A DNA stretch of 64,000 nt from Cichorium intybus (Eukaryota > Streptophyta > Magnoliopsida > Asterales > Asteraceae). Of the stretch, positions 10,203 to 22,376 are shown piece by piece. How positions within the stretch are numbered: position 1 is the first letter of the stretch; each line of letters opens with the position of its first letter. The stretch spans positions 79,591,382-79,655,381 of the forward strand of contig CM042016.1 in the NCBI GenBank assembly GCA_023525715.1. Reading direction: 5' to 3'. A program made the translations under genes and the position numbers. The notes beneath the pieces were generated by a model. It did no database searches, had not been told where the DNA came from, and worked only from the letters and a program-made list of their open reading frames with translations.

Positions 10203-11307
10203 TGTTTGACAACGCCTAGTGATATCAAGTATTTTAGGCGTTGTTGAGTCCTGTTCTTGATAAAATTATATCAAATATGCATGGGTATTCTCACTTTTCG
10301 TGTCAGGACTGGTTTGGAGAAAAAGAACAGAAACAGGGACTAAAAGTGTATAAAAAGGAAGAAGTTGGAAAGAATGCAAAATCAGAGAAACACGTACGCG
10401 CGCCGCGGAGTTCTATTACGCGCGTCGCGTGTGTATGGCGGTGGAATACATTTGAATGACGAAAAAACGGGGAACGAATAAGTACGCGCGCCGCGGATTT
10501 CACTTTTGCGCGGCGTTGTCACGGGAAATTTGTAACTATAAATAGAGGCATTTCCAGCCGAAAACCCGAGAAAAGACCGGGTGTAAACATCGACCTAGCA
10601 GCTCTTTGACTCGAGGATTCCATTTCAGAAGCTATCATTTGGTATTTTCATGTTTTAGATTTTATTTTATTTTAGTTCAACATTTGTAAGCCTTGGTTTG
10701 AATCTTTGGGTGTGACAACCATTGATCCCAAGCTTAGGTTTTGGTTTTAGTAGTAATTGGTTACTGTTTTATGTTTGGAATTTGGATTTGGTGAATAAAA
10801 GCATTCAGTTACGTTTAATATTGATTTTTCGGTATGTTTGGATGTTTGTGTTTGCTTATATGATTGATTGTGTTTTGGATATTGTTTTGGACCTTATTGG
10901 GACTGTTTTCCTTGGCTGAAAACAGTAGTTAATTAGTTTAGGGTTAGCATTAAGCTTGGTTAGTAATTGTTCAATAGAACTGTTAGTTATTAGCTAGCTT
11001 ATGCTGTGCTTGGTTTTTGCTAGTTTGAATGCCTTCAATTGCTTCTGATTCAGAGATGTACTTCTGAGTTCAGAAAGTAACTAGGTCATTTGAGCATAGC
11101 TTAGCTTAGCTTTGGTGTGTTTGAATATTGTTTGAGGTAGTAAGATAGAAATCAATTCCTCCGACTATAGCTGTGACACTATTAGTTGGTAATCTCTCAT
11201 CTAGTCTAACCACGTAGCTCCTGTGGATCGACCCTGACTGCACTATACTAGTGAATGTTAGGTTATCTCTTATTTTTGACCGCATGACGACCTCTGCGTG
11301 CACGTCA
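10203..11307 (+). repeat. 3' LTR of the Athila-type element
   Basis: 1105 bp from TGTTTGACAA to GCACGTCA. TATAAATA lies at 10537-10544, and GC-rich box pairs at 10397-10430 and 10486-10520. It differs from the left copy at about 9 of 887 shared positions. Confidence 0.93.
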
Positions 11308-12158
11308 CCTTACACCTGCGTTATGCCGACGTGTTTACTGTTGCGTCCCGGCTCCTGGATTTCATTGAGACAACGCGAACAATCGACCCTGTTACAGTTG
11401 ATCCCGACAATCAAGCAATCTACCGTTCCAAAAGGGGTAACTCTTTTCTCCCTTGTTTATGAATTTTTCTATGTACAACGGGGACGTTGTATGATTTAAG
11501 TGTAGGGTGGGAACGGTCGAAAAGATTTTTTGAAATTTTTGCGAAAACATATATAATTTTCAAATTTTTAGCAATTTCAAAATTTTTAAGAAATTGTAAC
11601 TTGAAAACGAATAGATTTTGAGTCTTATAGCTTTGTGGTATTTTTCAATGAATATTGTTTAGTTGTTATCATGCTATTGTTGAGTTAAAACAAGTTGAGT
11701 GTTTAGAAGTTAGAAAAATTATTAATTTGGAGTATCTTAGGATTGGGATTCAGGAGGGAAATATCAATCAGTGGCCTTTGTTGTTCGAGCCGGTAGGTTC
11801 GAAAAGGGTAGCCCTAAAAGGGCATTTATGTACCTCACTACCAAAGATCGTCTGGTCTGGGATAGTGTTTTCGAAAGCTCGTTACACGGACAACATTGAA
11901 AGTCATGGATAGTTCCTTAACAACCTTTAGAATCTAAATGGGTAAGTACACTTTGGTGAACCGAAAATTTATAATCAATGGTTCTTTAGAAAGTCATGAT
12001 TCCTAAAGGGTATTCTAGTCATTTTTCTCAAAAATCATTTTTATCTAACTTTCAAACACAACAAGCTTTGAAATTGAAGGCATTCAAAAATGTTTGAGTT
12101 CTTGTTAGAATTTGTTAAAAACTCACTTGCTTGGGACAAGCAAGGCACAAGTGTTGGG

Positions 12159-13155
12159 TGTTTGACAACGCCTACTAATATCAAGTATTCTAGTCGTTAT
12201 TTAGCCGGGTTTTAGTTAAATTATCCTTCTAAATTGGCTAATATCACTTACTTTTGTGTCAAAGTGCTTGGATATGTTTTTAGTGTAAATGCAGAGGTTT
12301 TGGTGCAAATTGGGAGAAGTTACGAAGCAAAACGAACAAAGGAGGTGGATCAGGAAAAGTTAGCGGCGCTAACATTGGCGAGGGTGGATTTCTTCGTTTT
12401 TAAGTTTCAAACGCGCCAAGGAAGTTTCCAGAAGCAATATTAGCGCTGCTGACATTAAAGTGAGCAACGCTAATATCCCGAAAAGATAAAATCGTCGTTT
12501 TTGAATTTCAAAATCCGAGATAACGGGACCTGGATGAGGCGCGCGTCGCGGGAAGAGCATGGCCGCGCCGCGAAGACCCCGATTTCGCACCACTATAAAT
12601 ATCGGACCCCCGTACGACTTTAGAGGCATCCCGGGACGTCAAGGAGGGATCCGGAAGGCTGAATTCGTGATTTTTCTCAGTTGCATTGATAGTTTGGTTA
12701 GTTATTTGGTTTTTCTATTGTTTTATCAACTCGGTATCGAGGTATTCCGCAATTGGAATTTCCGTCGATTACACGATGTTCTAGTTTAGTTTGTTTGGAA
12801 GATCTGGATAGTTGGATAATCTGAGTTTGGTTATTTGGTTGGTTTGAGTTGAACGATTGTTGGTTGGATTTTAGTTTATAAAAGCAATCATTCGGTTTAT
12901 TGTCGTTTTCTCGATCTGCAATCAGATCTGAGTTTTGTTTTGGTTTTTGTTTGATTTGTTCCCACATGTTATTGATCCGTCGTCTATAGAGTGAAACTAT
13001 AGATCGGTTTATTGACACAGAGCGTCAACCACTGACTCCACGGTGTGACCATTACTTACTACTAGCTAGTTCGACCATTACTTACTACTAGCTAGTGGAC
13101 TGGTAAGGTATAAATCTAGTATTTTTTTTACTGCATCGACGACTGCGACGTGTCA
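12159..13155 (+). repeat. 3' LTR of the older Athila-related element
   Basis: It starts TGTTTGACAACG after the purine tract and ends GCGACGTGTCA, matching the two ends of the young LTR. Promoter features are TATAAAT at 12594-12600 preceded by two GC-rich palindromes (12540-12550, 12563-12573). AGCG-type palindromes are at 12361-12375 and about 12437-12475. Confidence 0.75.
13047..13098 (+). repeat. Tandem duplication, 26-bp unit, two copies
   Basis: GACCATTACTTACTACTAGC and the following bases occur twice in a row (from 13047 and from 13073) near the end of the older LTR. Confidence 0.85.
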
Positions 13156-13960
13156 ATAAGTAACTACTCACCTGATGTCTGGTCGATCTGTGAAACTCCT
13201 AAACCACGTGCACTGTGCTCATGTCTAGCTTTAGCTGTATCACAAAAGCTCGGGTCAAAACTCAATACTCAAACAATCTCAATTATCAACACATCTCAAA
13301 AGAGTAAGCAATTTAAGGAAAGGAAACTATAACAATAGATAACAACAGTATCTAAGTTATAGCTATAATCCTGCAGCATCATACTCAAACGACCATAAAT
13401 ACCCAATAACTATCACACCCGTGACAAGGGCTTAATATTTGAACTCACTTTCACGTACTAATCAAAGAAACCTTATCCAACTCATGCTAGTTACACCTGG
13501 AACTAACTCAAACCAAGCAAATCAACATTCAATTCGAAGCTAGAACGTAGGAGATTACCTTTCAACCGCAAGGTATCGAACCCTAGCTTCAATTCTCAAA
13601 CTATAGGCTCCGATTTCGATTCTAGAGGGTTTAGGGTATGTTTTTAGGGTTTGAGAGAGAAACCACGAGTTGAACTTTTCCCTAAAGTGAAGCAAAAACA
13701 GACTTTAATTGGGTCTGCTGCGACATTAGCGCCGCTAATGTTCGCAGCACGACCCGTACTAGCGAAAACGACCCCGTGTAATCCGTTTTTGGAATTTTTC
13801 AAGCTCAAACTTCCCCAAATGAGTTTTTAACCATCCTAACTCATATTATAACTTATTTAATCTTAATTACACTAAGATTATCACAATCTCACTACTAATT
13901 AGTATTACGGTATTACAAGAGATCTCTACCAGATCTGTTGGTACAAAAAGAACTAATAAA
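13156..13960 (-). repeat. Probable LTR fragment on minus strand
   Basis: No coding. Read on the minus strand it shows an AGCGGCGCT palindrome (13725-13745) upstream of AT-rich leader-like sequence, and a splice-donor-like CAGGTGAGTA near 13170. The same order occurs in the LTRs of element D. No second copy was found, so this is a weak call. Confidence 0.35.
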
Positions 13961-15235
13961 CTAATCCTAGACTAGAGCGGCACATGCTTGAATATAATAA
14001 TACATTAGTCATACTTCTATGGGAACATGCATATTCTAGCCTAAACATAGTCTATATCTTGGTAGACTTTGTTGCTTGGTCACCATCTCAAATTCTGCTA
14101 TCAAATCCAAGTTTTCAACTTAACTTCTATTGGGGAGAGGTTGAGACTTCTGCTAGGGGAGAAGTTGAGACTTTTGGGCCGAAGTTTAAGGCTGAACTTC
14201 GACTCTGGTTCTTCCTTGTCTTTGAACTTCTTGCAATCTCCAACTTTTTGGTCTTGATGAAGTTCCTTTCTCTATTCTTCAACATCTCCGGCATTTACCT
14301 TAACAGTTCACAACATCCTTATCAACTTAGGCAAAACGTATGTTCTTCAACTTGATTGACTTGAGTCAAAATAACAGCATGCATGTTAAGATACCCTAAG
14401 CGTCTAAGTTCTAACAACGTTGCCCAAAATTAAATTGAAATAAAAGAAATATGTTGTACATACTTTATTACAGATATGATCGTAAGTCGATATGATACTC
14501 ATAAACATGTTCAGTTTAACTAAGTTGGATTCTCACTTCACATTTCCCTATGGATATTGTAGTAAATGTGACATAAATTCTAACCGAGCACTCAACGAAC
14601 CCGTTATCTCAAACCAATTTAACCCAATGACAAGATGGTCTCATCATTATATGAACATGTTGAGCAATAATCACTAAGGATACATATCATCCTAGTTGTT
14701 GACTAATATTAATCTTAAAAATAATAATATCAATCATCTTGGGTCACGTCACCTAATTTTAGTCCGATCAATCTATAGCGATGTCAATAATGGTTAGCAA
14801 CAAAGCACGACAACCAAATATTTTGCTTAAATCAGAAGTTCAAACTTCTAAAACAGATTTTAGAGAAAACTATAGACCATAATCGCTTTATTCAATCATT
14901 GCCCAAAACAAAATGACAAATTTGGGAAAATATTAACCATAGCATACAACACAAATGGCAAATCCACATTATTTTTCATACAAAAATGGAAGAGTTGCAT
15001 GAATTTGTTGAAATCTCTTTGCAACGGATTCCTCTTGAAACAGAGAAAAAAATCAAAGTTACAATGACATTCATCCACGCAACAAGAGAAAGAGGGTAAA
15101 ATGTTAAAGCCATCACAAGCTGTAGCTTATAAATACCTCAACTAACTAATAATACTCCAAGATTCAAAACAGTCAACAAGTTCTTAGTCTTGTTATTTTT
15201 GTGCATAATAATACCGAATAACTTTTTTCTTGATT
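13961..15235. other. Intergenic sequence without a recognisable gene
   Basis: AT-rich. An ORF at 13984-14355 (plus) contains a short internal duplication (GAGGTTGAGACTT / GAAGTTGAGACTT) but no known domain, and on the minus strand the same stretch looks like decayed retroelement coding sequence. 14400-15235 contains nothing I can name; its last part is the likely 3' untranslated region of the PFK gene. Confidence 0.5.
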
Positions 15236-18200
15236 TTAGATGTCATTGGCCTTGCTACTTTCTCCATCAGTTGGCGGTTCTTCCTGTTTCAGGACTTCAA
15301 TGACTTCTTTTGGTCGCAAAAAACTCGGTTGATTGGTGGATGACAGCAGCCTGGCCCACATTCTATCCGTAATCACAACGTTATTCTGTTTCTCGGTAAT
15401 ACGCTGCACCACAATATACACCCCATTAAAACCAATCTCATATTATTTTTACAAAAAATAGCAACTATATTTCAAATAATCTTTCTTATTAGGAGATTGT
15501 ATTTTGAAAATCTAGTATTTGGATGACATTGCTATAATTGAAAAGATTTGTGAAAGTACAATGTTGTAATAGGAGGAAATGAAGATAGGGTGCTATGTAA
15601 ATGAATGTATGTTGTTATTTCTTGCATTTTTTTTTTTAGTTTTTGTAATGTGGGACGAGATACTTTATAAAGGGCTTTTGTCATAAAAGTCGTTAAGTTT
15701 TTCGAAAATGTTTGGTTTTGTCCTTGTATGAATTTTATGTTCACTAAAGTCCAAAATTTGCAAACTTTTTTCCATCTTTGTCCTGGAAACCTGTAAACCA
15801 GTAAACCTGTTATCACAGGTTTCAGGTTACCATGAAATTATTTTCGCATAGAAGTCCTTAAGTTTGCAATTTTTTACGTTTTTACCATGAAATTAATTTC
15901 GCATAGAAGTCCTTACGTTTTTCGAAAATGTTCGGTTTTGTCCTTCAACACCGCCACCACCCACCACCACCACCACCTCCACTGCGGTGGTGGTGGGTGG
16001 TGGCAGTGTTGGAGGACAAAACCGAAAATTTTCGAAAAATTTAAGGACTTCTATGCAAAAATAATTTCAAGTTCTTTCCAGGGCAAAAATGGAAAATGTT
16101 TGCAAATTTTGTGCTTTACTGGACATAAAATCCATAGAAGGACAAAACCAAACATTTTCGAAAAACTTAAGGACTTTTATGACAAAAGCCCTTTATAAAC
16201 ATAAAAAGTTGATATGAATTAGTTTGGGAACATAAAAATGTTGTTTATTGGTATAAATATGGAATGAAGATTAACTTACATTGAATGGAATATAAGTCTG
16301 TCTACCATTGACAAGACCACTAGTGAAGCCGGTGTAACCAGCCATGACTCCATGAACACAACTTTGAGCAAGGAGAGTGCAGTACACGTTGTCAGATGCA
16401 TTACTTGGAATCGCACGGATCATGTAAGTTGGATCTATTCCATAAAATTAACAAAAACATCATATTTGTTAATATCGGATTCATTAAGGATCACTAAATG
16501 CAAGAAATAGCAGTGTACTTCTATTAGAGTCTTGTACTTTGAAAAAAGAACGTGTAGTTTTGAAAACTCTACCCAATTATAGCAACGTATTTTGGATTTT
16601 TTTTTTCTTATTAGGACATTATACTTTGAGAAATATATCCATTTATGATAGTGGAAATTGCTTTGTATTAGGATAACCGAAAACATTGTTTGATTTGGTA
16701 GATTTTCCAAATGTAATCAAAAGAATTGTTTCTGCTATAATAAACAAGCCAATAGAAGTGTCTTGCTACTTCTTGCATTTAGCCAATTTTCTCTGTCTGT
16801 AAACAAGGGTAGAATTGTCCACAAATAATAGTTCTAAAATCATAAAAAGAAAAGAAAAGAAAAGAGTGAAATGTAGGCAAGATGGTGAGGAATTACCAAT
16901 GTATTTTAGAGTAATCGGCATGGACGGCTGATGAGCAAAGTAAGCCTACAAAAAAATGTAAGTATGTTGCTATTATAGCATTGTACTTTGGAAAAATCTC
17001 AATTATAGCAACGAAAGTACGTTGCTATTTCTTGCAATTAGTTTTCAAGGAAACAACAAAGCATGAGCAATATAATACCTTGATTTTGTGAGAAATCCAC
17101 AATCCAACATCTTGAAGAAGTTTGTTTCCGGAAGCATCTTGATCAGTTGAGGAATTTAAGGATTCAGCAGCAAGAAGTTCTTGACCAGCACCTTCTGCTA
17201 CAACAATAACCATGTGTCCGTTGTCTTTAAGACGTCTCTCAACATATTCCAAAAGCCCGCCTTCTCCCTCGAGAAAAAATGGTGATTCGGGAATCAAACA
17301 CAAATCAACATCTCGACTTGCCAATGTTGCGTACATTGCAATGAACCCTAAATCAACAATCACATCATCAGTAGAGAAATTTTTGGATATGGATAATGAA
17401 AACAGAAATTTGAACGTATAAATTTACAATACTTTTGTCTTTTATATAATCTTATTGTATATTAGCTCTATGTACTTGAAAATGAACAACATTGCATTTG
17501 CATCTTTATTAGGGATTACAAGTCAACTAATCAGAATAATTACAAAATAGAATATTAAAACCATCGATTTCAGATAATCCGAATATCCGAATTTTGGAAA
17601 CCACTATCTGAGACCATACCCGAAATTTGGATGTTTTCAGATCCGGACATTTTTTAGGGCTAAATGCAAGAAATAGCAATGTATTTTTATTTTTTTGTTT
17701 ATCTTCATTTCTTTCTATTTGAAGTATTAGCTATTAAGGGACTGTACTTTAAAACATCTGCACAATTCTAGCATTTTACTTGTAATTTTTTCCTATTAGG
17801 ACATTATACTTTGTAAAAAACTACCCAATTTATTGCAGTGAAACTTGCTTTGTATTTAGGATTTTAGGTGACTTGGGTAGGCTTTCAAAGTAGAATGTTG
17901 TAATATGAAGATATTGAAGTAGGATGCTATGATAAACAAATAAATGTAAGTGCATTGCTATAAAACTTTGATAATGAATTTGAGGTGAAGCATACCACTG
18001 TAGCGTCCCATGAGTTTGACAACTCCAATGCCATTTTCAGCACTTTCTGCCTCCACATGTGCAGCATTAATCGCACGTTGAGCCTCTTCAACAGCAGTAT
18101 CAAAACCAAATGATTTATCAATCACCTAAAATAAACAAACAATATTCTTGTTATTCTTATTGCTACTGTTATTATAACCATCCACAAATGTTGCAGGAAA

Positions 18201-20272
18201 TAGCAACATACTTTACTCTTTTATACCAAATATATGTAATATGCTTTATTTGTTTAATGTATTTACATTTCTTTACCCATAATAGCAACATACTTATATT
18301 TACCAATTTGTAACTCATAATTTCTTTCCCATACATTTTCTTACTGATAATAAGAATATGTAACAAATAAAGTACATAGCCTATATTGGCAAAGAAATGT
18401 AAGTATGTTGTTATTATCGGCAACAAAATGCAAGTGCGTTGCTGTTATTGGTAAAGAATATAAGTATGTTGCTATTATTATAAGTAAAAAACAAATACAA
18501 TGTATATACTTTTAAAAAGGATAAATACTTGATACAAACAAATAAAACTAATTCACAATAATGTTATTTATAAGATTGCAAATACCGGGATATCATTATC
18601 AATTGTCTTTGGAATCCCAGCCACTATAGCTTTAAGTCCACGTCGTCTTACTTCCTGCAAACAAATACAAGAAGAATACATATAGAAAGAAATATCATTA
18701 TAGTGGTATTAATTAAACTACAAATTATGTACTTTCATACAAATTTACAACTGAAAAAGTGAGCTTAAGTTTAGTGTTGGTATATGAAAAGAATGGAGAG
18801 AATATAATGCACAAACAGAAACAAGCAAATTGGAGCTCTAAATGTCAGATGAATAAAACCCATAGAGATATATAAAAGTGAGCCTTTATATAAACAAAAA
18901 AGACTAAATGCAAGAAATAGCAACACACTTTGATTTATTTGTGTAGTATAGAATCCTACTTTTACTTCATTCTACCACAACATTTTTACTTTCAATTTTA
19001 TTTATTATTATGTCATTGTAGCTTGAAGAATTTATCGAATTATAGCAGTGTACTTTCAATTTGTTTCTGATAAAGACATTTTATTTTTTAATCAACCGAA
19101 TTATAGCAGTGAAAACTGTTTTTTTATTTGGATGAAATAGCTAGACTTGATAGATATTTCTAAGTAGAATGTTGTATTAAGAATAAATGGAAGTAGGATG
19201 CTATAATAAATGAATCAATGAACGTACGTTCTTATTTCTTTCATTTAACCCTAGACAAAAAATGGATAAAGAAACTGAGAAGGGCATTCACAGGGTTTTA
19301 GAGCCTCATATGCATCTCTCAAAAGTTATGGCAAGTTTGATTTTTCTTAATTTTTTATAAACAAATAGTTTACAATTTTCCAAGTTAAGATGGATGTAAA
19401 TATGTAATTACCTGATAAATAACTGCAGCACCCTTTTGAGTTCCATCACCTCCAATTATATAAACCTTAAACATAAAAACAACCAGTCAATGATGATGAC
19501 AAGGAGGCATTCATGTCTTTTGCACAAACAAGAGATTGAGAGTGGGTCCCAATCCCACATTGTTACATCTTTTTAGATGTGACAAAAAATTACAATTTGT
19601 CTATGTAAGTCGAATGCATGACAAACACAGTACAACCTGTTCTGTTCTATTATGTCCTGTATATATATAAAAAAAAAAAAAAAAAAGACGATGTATTTCA
19701 AAAAAAAATTCACACCTGATTGATACCGCGATCTTGGATACTGTCAACTATCTTTGGCTTATCGTGGCCCCCACGAGAGGTACCGATGATTGTACCACCA
19801 CGTTTATGGATGTCATTCACAACCTTTGGTGTCAAACTAATCGTATTCTTTGAGTAAAAACCTCTATATCCTCCCTACAAAAAATAAAAATAAAAAATAA
19901 GAGGAGAGATATTGATGTTCATATGTGGAAAGTTACAAAATAACTACACATTGATTTTTACAAGAATACTCAAAGCAACTTAGAGTAATATGATAATATC
20001 TACATTGCATTTAGCCTTTTTCTTGAATATATTTCAAACATCATTTATCCAAATGGAAAAAAATTAGAAAAAGAAACTGGGCCTTACATCTATTCCAAGA
20101 ACTTTGGTGACACCATACATGTGATACAACGCGCATACAATTTCTCTGATCACGGTATTTAGGCCGGGACACAAACCGCCACATGTCACAATAGCAGCAT
20201 GCACCTCATCTGGTGTGAAATAAACCTACACAAATAAAGCCTCTCACTTAGCAAAATATATACATACATATG

Positions 20273-20314
<42 letters not shown>

Positions 20315-21595
20315 CATAGAATGTTAGGTTATAAAGAGATTGAAGAGGTAAATATCGTACCCTTTGGCGGGGTCCAGCACGTCGAAAATGTATTCCTCTT
20401 GGACCATCCTTATGGACAACAACCTACAACAAGAAACAAATTCAAATTTTCACACTTACAATTATATTATTTTTAGTTATAAATAACTAATAACTAACAA
20501 CCGTGTACTTTGTTTTGCATGTATTAGACTTGGACTGTGACTGATGTCAATAGGACAAAAATTGCAACTTTTTGTCCCACTCAGAAAGGTGGGACAATGA
20601 CTCGCACTTGATCTCTTGTCTGTGCAAAAGACGTGAATGCCCTTCTCATCTTCATCATCAAGTATAGCCTAAGAAAGATGGTCTTGTACAGTCCTGGGAC
20701 AGGGTCCCAGGACTGTGCAAGATTTCTAGAGCTATTTTTGATGATGATGAGAAGGGCGTTCGCGTCTTTTGCACTGACAAGAGATCAAGCGCGCGAGTCA
20801 GTGTCCCGCCTTTTTGAGTGGGACAAAAGTTGCAATTTTTGTCCCATTGACATCAGTCACAGTCCAAGTCAAATGCAGGCAAAACAAAGTGATGAGATTG
20901 ATGAAAACCTTTTGAGGCACAGTGTCATCCGCATCAACAAAGTACTGCCTGAAACCAGCAAGTTGAAGATTAACATCACAAATCGTTTTAAACAAAACAA
21001 AAAAAAAACAAAAAAACAAAAAAAAAAAAAAAAGAAACATGTGTTTCCTTGAAGAAATGAAGATGCAAATGTTAACTTACTTCACAACCGAATATGCAGG
21101 ATTGGATCGCAATGGATTCGGATAGGTCTGCAACAAGTAAATTACATGAAACAAAAGTGAAATTAGAATATGTTCATTGTTTATATAGGTCAATAGAACC
21201 TTGCAGAAAGAAATATGTTCAAGTTTAACATCCAAAATCTTGGTGCATCATGCCCTAAACAACAATTTCACCACAACGATTCACATTACTATGCAACAGA
21301 TCTAAAACCCCAGTAACAGATACTTCTAGGGCATATTTCTACAGATAGAAAATAACCAACTCAAAAGTCAAAGAAATAACAACAGCATTTTTTCCCCATG
21401 AACAATCAAATATAACGAATCATACAAACCATAGATCAGAGGTAGATATAGAGAGATTTGAAGATGACTTACAGGAAGATCAGGGATGTAATCACTCAAG
21501 TGAGGCACATCTTCAAGCACATAACCTGCTTCCCCAGTTTCAACTTTCATCTGACAACTGATATTATTATCCATAGATTCCCTCCTTGCAAACAC
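15236..21595 (-). CDS. PFK: ATP-dependent 6-phosphofructokinase, 13 exons
   Basis: Catalyses ATP-driven phosphorylation of fructose 6-phosphate to fructose 1,6-bisphosphate in glycolysis. Exons (minus strand, 5' to 3'): 21595-21473, 21127-21081, 20948-20909, 20423-20361, 20225-20088, 19874-19716, 19465-19412, 18654-18586, 18125-17996, 17347-17079, 16945-16897, 16434-16280, 15403-15236. All 12 introns are GT-AG and the phases join to 487 residues plus TAA. Motifs: CGGLCPGLN (about 106-114), GGDGTQ (195-200; Gly as in ATP enzymes, not the Asp of PPi enzymes), GIPKTIDNDIP (221-231, catalytic Asp), MGRYSGF (270-276), AEGAG (325-329). No plastid transit peptide is evident and the N-terminus is short, so it is probably the cytosolic PFK3/PFK7-like group. 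A second Met at residue 8 could also start it. No defect seen. Confidence 0.96.
15450..15630. repeat. Diverged copy of the intron MITE family (intron 12)
   Basis: Shares the ATAGCAAC start, TATTAGGAGATTGTA middle and TTATTTCTTGCATTT end with the better copies at 16494-16782 and 18904-19248. Confidence 0.5.
15672..16191. mobile_element. Foldback MITE in PFK intron 12
   Basis: 520 bp with long inverted ends (over 90 bp each, beginning GGGCTTTTGTCATAAAAG), flanked by an 8-bp duplication TTTATAAA (15664-15671 and 16192-16199). The centre (about 15950-16005) is a second palindrome of CCACC/GGTGG repeats. It has no coding capacity. An 8-bp duplication suits a hAT-type or related transposase. Confidence 0.85.
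16494..16782. mobile_element. Intron MITE family copy, PFK intron 11
   Basis: Begins CTAAATGCAAGAAATAGCA and ends with its inverse (TGCTACTTCTTGCATTTAG). 289 bp, AT-rich, non-coding. Confidence 0.65.
17660..17960. mobile_element. Intron MITE family copy, PFK intron 9, right end decayed
   Basis: Begins CTAAATGCAAGAAATAGCAA and shares TATTAGGACATTATACTTTG and AAGTAGGATGCTAT blocks with the other copies; the right inverted end is degenerate. Confidence 0.5.
18904..19248. mobile_element. Intron MITE family copy, PFK intron 7
   Basis: CTAAATGCAAGAAATAGCAA at the left, and an inverse-like TTATTTCTTTCATTTAA at the right. 345 bp with the same internal order as the other copies. Confidence 0.6.
19495..19650. 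repeat. Half copy of the intron-3 foldback family, PFK intron 6
   Basis: Shares GCATTCATGTCTTTTGCAC, AAGAGATTGAGAGTGGG and following blocks with one arm of the 20507-20890 foldback, without the opposite arm. Confidence 0.55.
20262..20318. repeat. (TA)n microsatellite in PFK intron 4
   Basis: Alternating AT tract flanked by ATACATACAT on both sides. Confidence 0.9.
20507..20890. mobile_element. Foldback element in PFK intron 3
   Basis: Two arms of about 180 bp are inverted copies of each other, starting ACTTTGTTTTGC and ending GCAAAACAAAGT. They meet at a perfect palindromic core, CAGTCCTGGGAC / GTCCCAGGACTG (20690-20716). The RNA would form one long hairpin. Confidence 0.85.
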
Positions 21596-21640
21596 TGATC
21601 AGCAGATGGGTTTACTTAACTCGATCGACTTGAATGGAGT

Positions 21641-21650
21641 TTTTATATAT
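21641..21650 (-). promoter_or_regulatory. TATA box of the PFK gene
   Basis: ATATATAAAA on the minus strand, about 46 bases upstream of the first ATG. This implies a very short 5' leader, consistent with either of the two candidate start codons. Confidence 0.6.
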
Positions 21651-21659
21651 CAAAGTCGA

Positions 21660-22376
21660 ATCGCGTGATTGGTGCTGTCATATATATATGGAAAAAGTTT
21701 GACGACACGGGGTTGGAAAAGTGGAAGTTTCAAAATCGTCAAGATCTCACAAATGGGTTTGAGTATTAAACGATTAAAAATTGATAGGATACTCTTCTAG
21801 ATTTCTGAAACAGATGGCGTAAGTTTGCATAACCAAACTACGAACCGATGCTTTAGTTTGGCCGGTTTTTAGTAGTCATAGATTTTAAAATACCACAAAT
21901 GGTTTTATCCTTTGCTTTCCAGGTTCCGTACAAAGTCAAACCTCACTCGATTACTCTCAATCCGAGTCTTGCAAAAGCACCGGTTACTTTTTTTGAGTTA
22001 TTTTAGGGTGTTTTTCTGTCCAATAAAGTTTGCTAAAATTGAATTTAATGGACACTTTCTACTTGCTTATTACTAAATTGGTATCATGATTATGGTTATT
22101 TTTTTTTCTTTGTTAGAAATTGAATTCTTATAGTACTATTAAATTGACATTAGAATAAGTTTTATTATCTAATGTTATCATTAAAATATTAGTTTTTTAT
22201 ATTTTTTATAATCTAATATAATAGAAACCGAAAATTTTGGACTCTAGATGTATCCTAATCCACATATGTATTTGATATTTATAGGAATGGTCGGGCTATC
22301 TATACCGGTCCAAAATGTTAATTTGGGCTTCAATTCAAATGTAGACAGTGGTTAATAGAAGTGGTTTCTATTGATG
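21660..22376. other. Sequence upstream of PFK, no gene seen
   Basis: AT-rich, with no ORF that resembles a protein and no clear repeat boundary. Confidence 0.5.

Larger units (their letters stand above)
1..11307 (+). mobile_element. Ty3/gypsy LTR retrotransposon, Athila-type, 5' end cut by window
   Basis: The sequence shows two long direct repeats (1-887 and 10421-11307) aligning without gaps, a primer-binding site right after the first, gag and pol ORFs in plus orientation, an extra ORF after pol, and a purine-rich tract before the second LTR. The right LTR runs from TG at 10203 to CA at 11307 (1105 bp), so about 218 bp of the left LTR lie outside the window. A tRNA-Asp primer site, RT of the FMDDF type and a further ORF after pol are known features of the Athila lineage. 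I count about 9 differences in 887 aligned bases (about 1%), so the insertion is young. The left target duplication is off-window; the right flank reads CCTTA. Confidence 0.93.
11308..13155 (+). mobile_element. 3' end of an older Athila-related element
   Basis: 11420-12158 matches the 3' untranslated region of the first element (9480-10202), including the ACAACGGGGACGTTGTA palindrome and the polypurine tract. It is followed by an LTR of the same type with a more diverged interior. No gag or pol is present; the rest should lie left of the window, since the young element appears to have inserted into this one. Confidence 0.8.

Noticed and set aside
14896..15078. Minus-strand ORF just downstream of PFK
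   Set aside because: No domain, outside the PFK reading and after its stop; likely 3' flank.
17025..17363. ORF that looks like a separate small PFK-like gene
   Set aside because: It is exon 10 of the PFK gene read into its introns on both sides.
21596..21660. Plastid transit peptide upstream of the PFK start
   Set aside because: TATA box lies only about 46 bases upstream of the ATG, leaving no room for an N-terminal extension.
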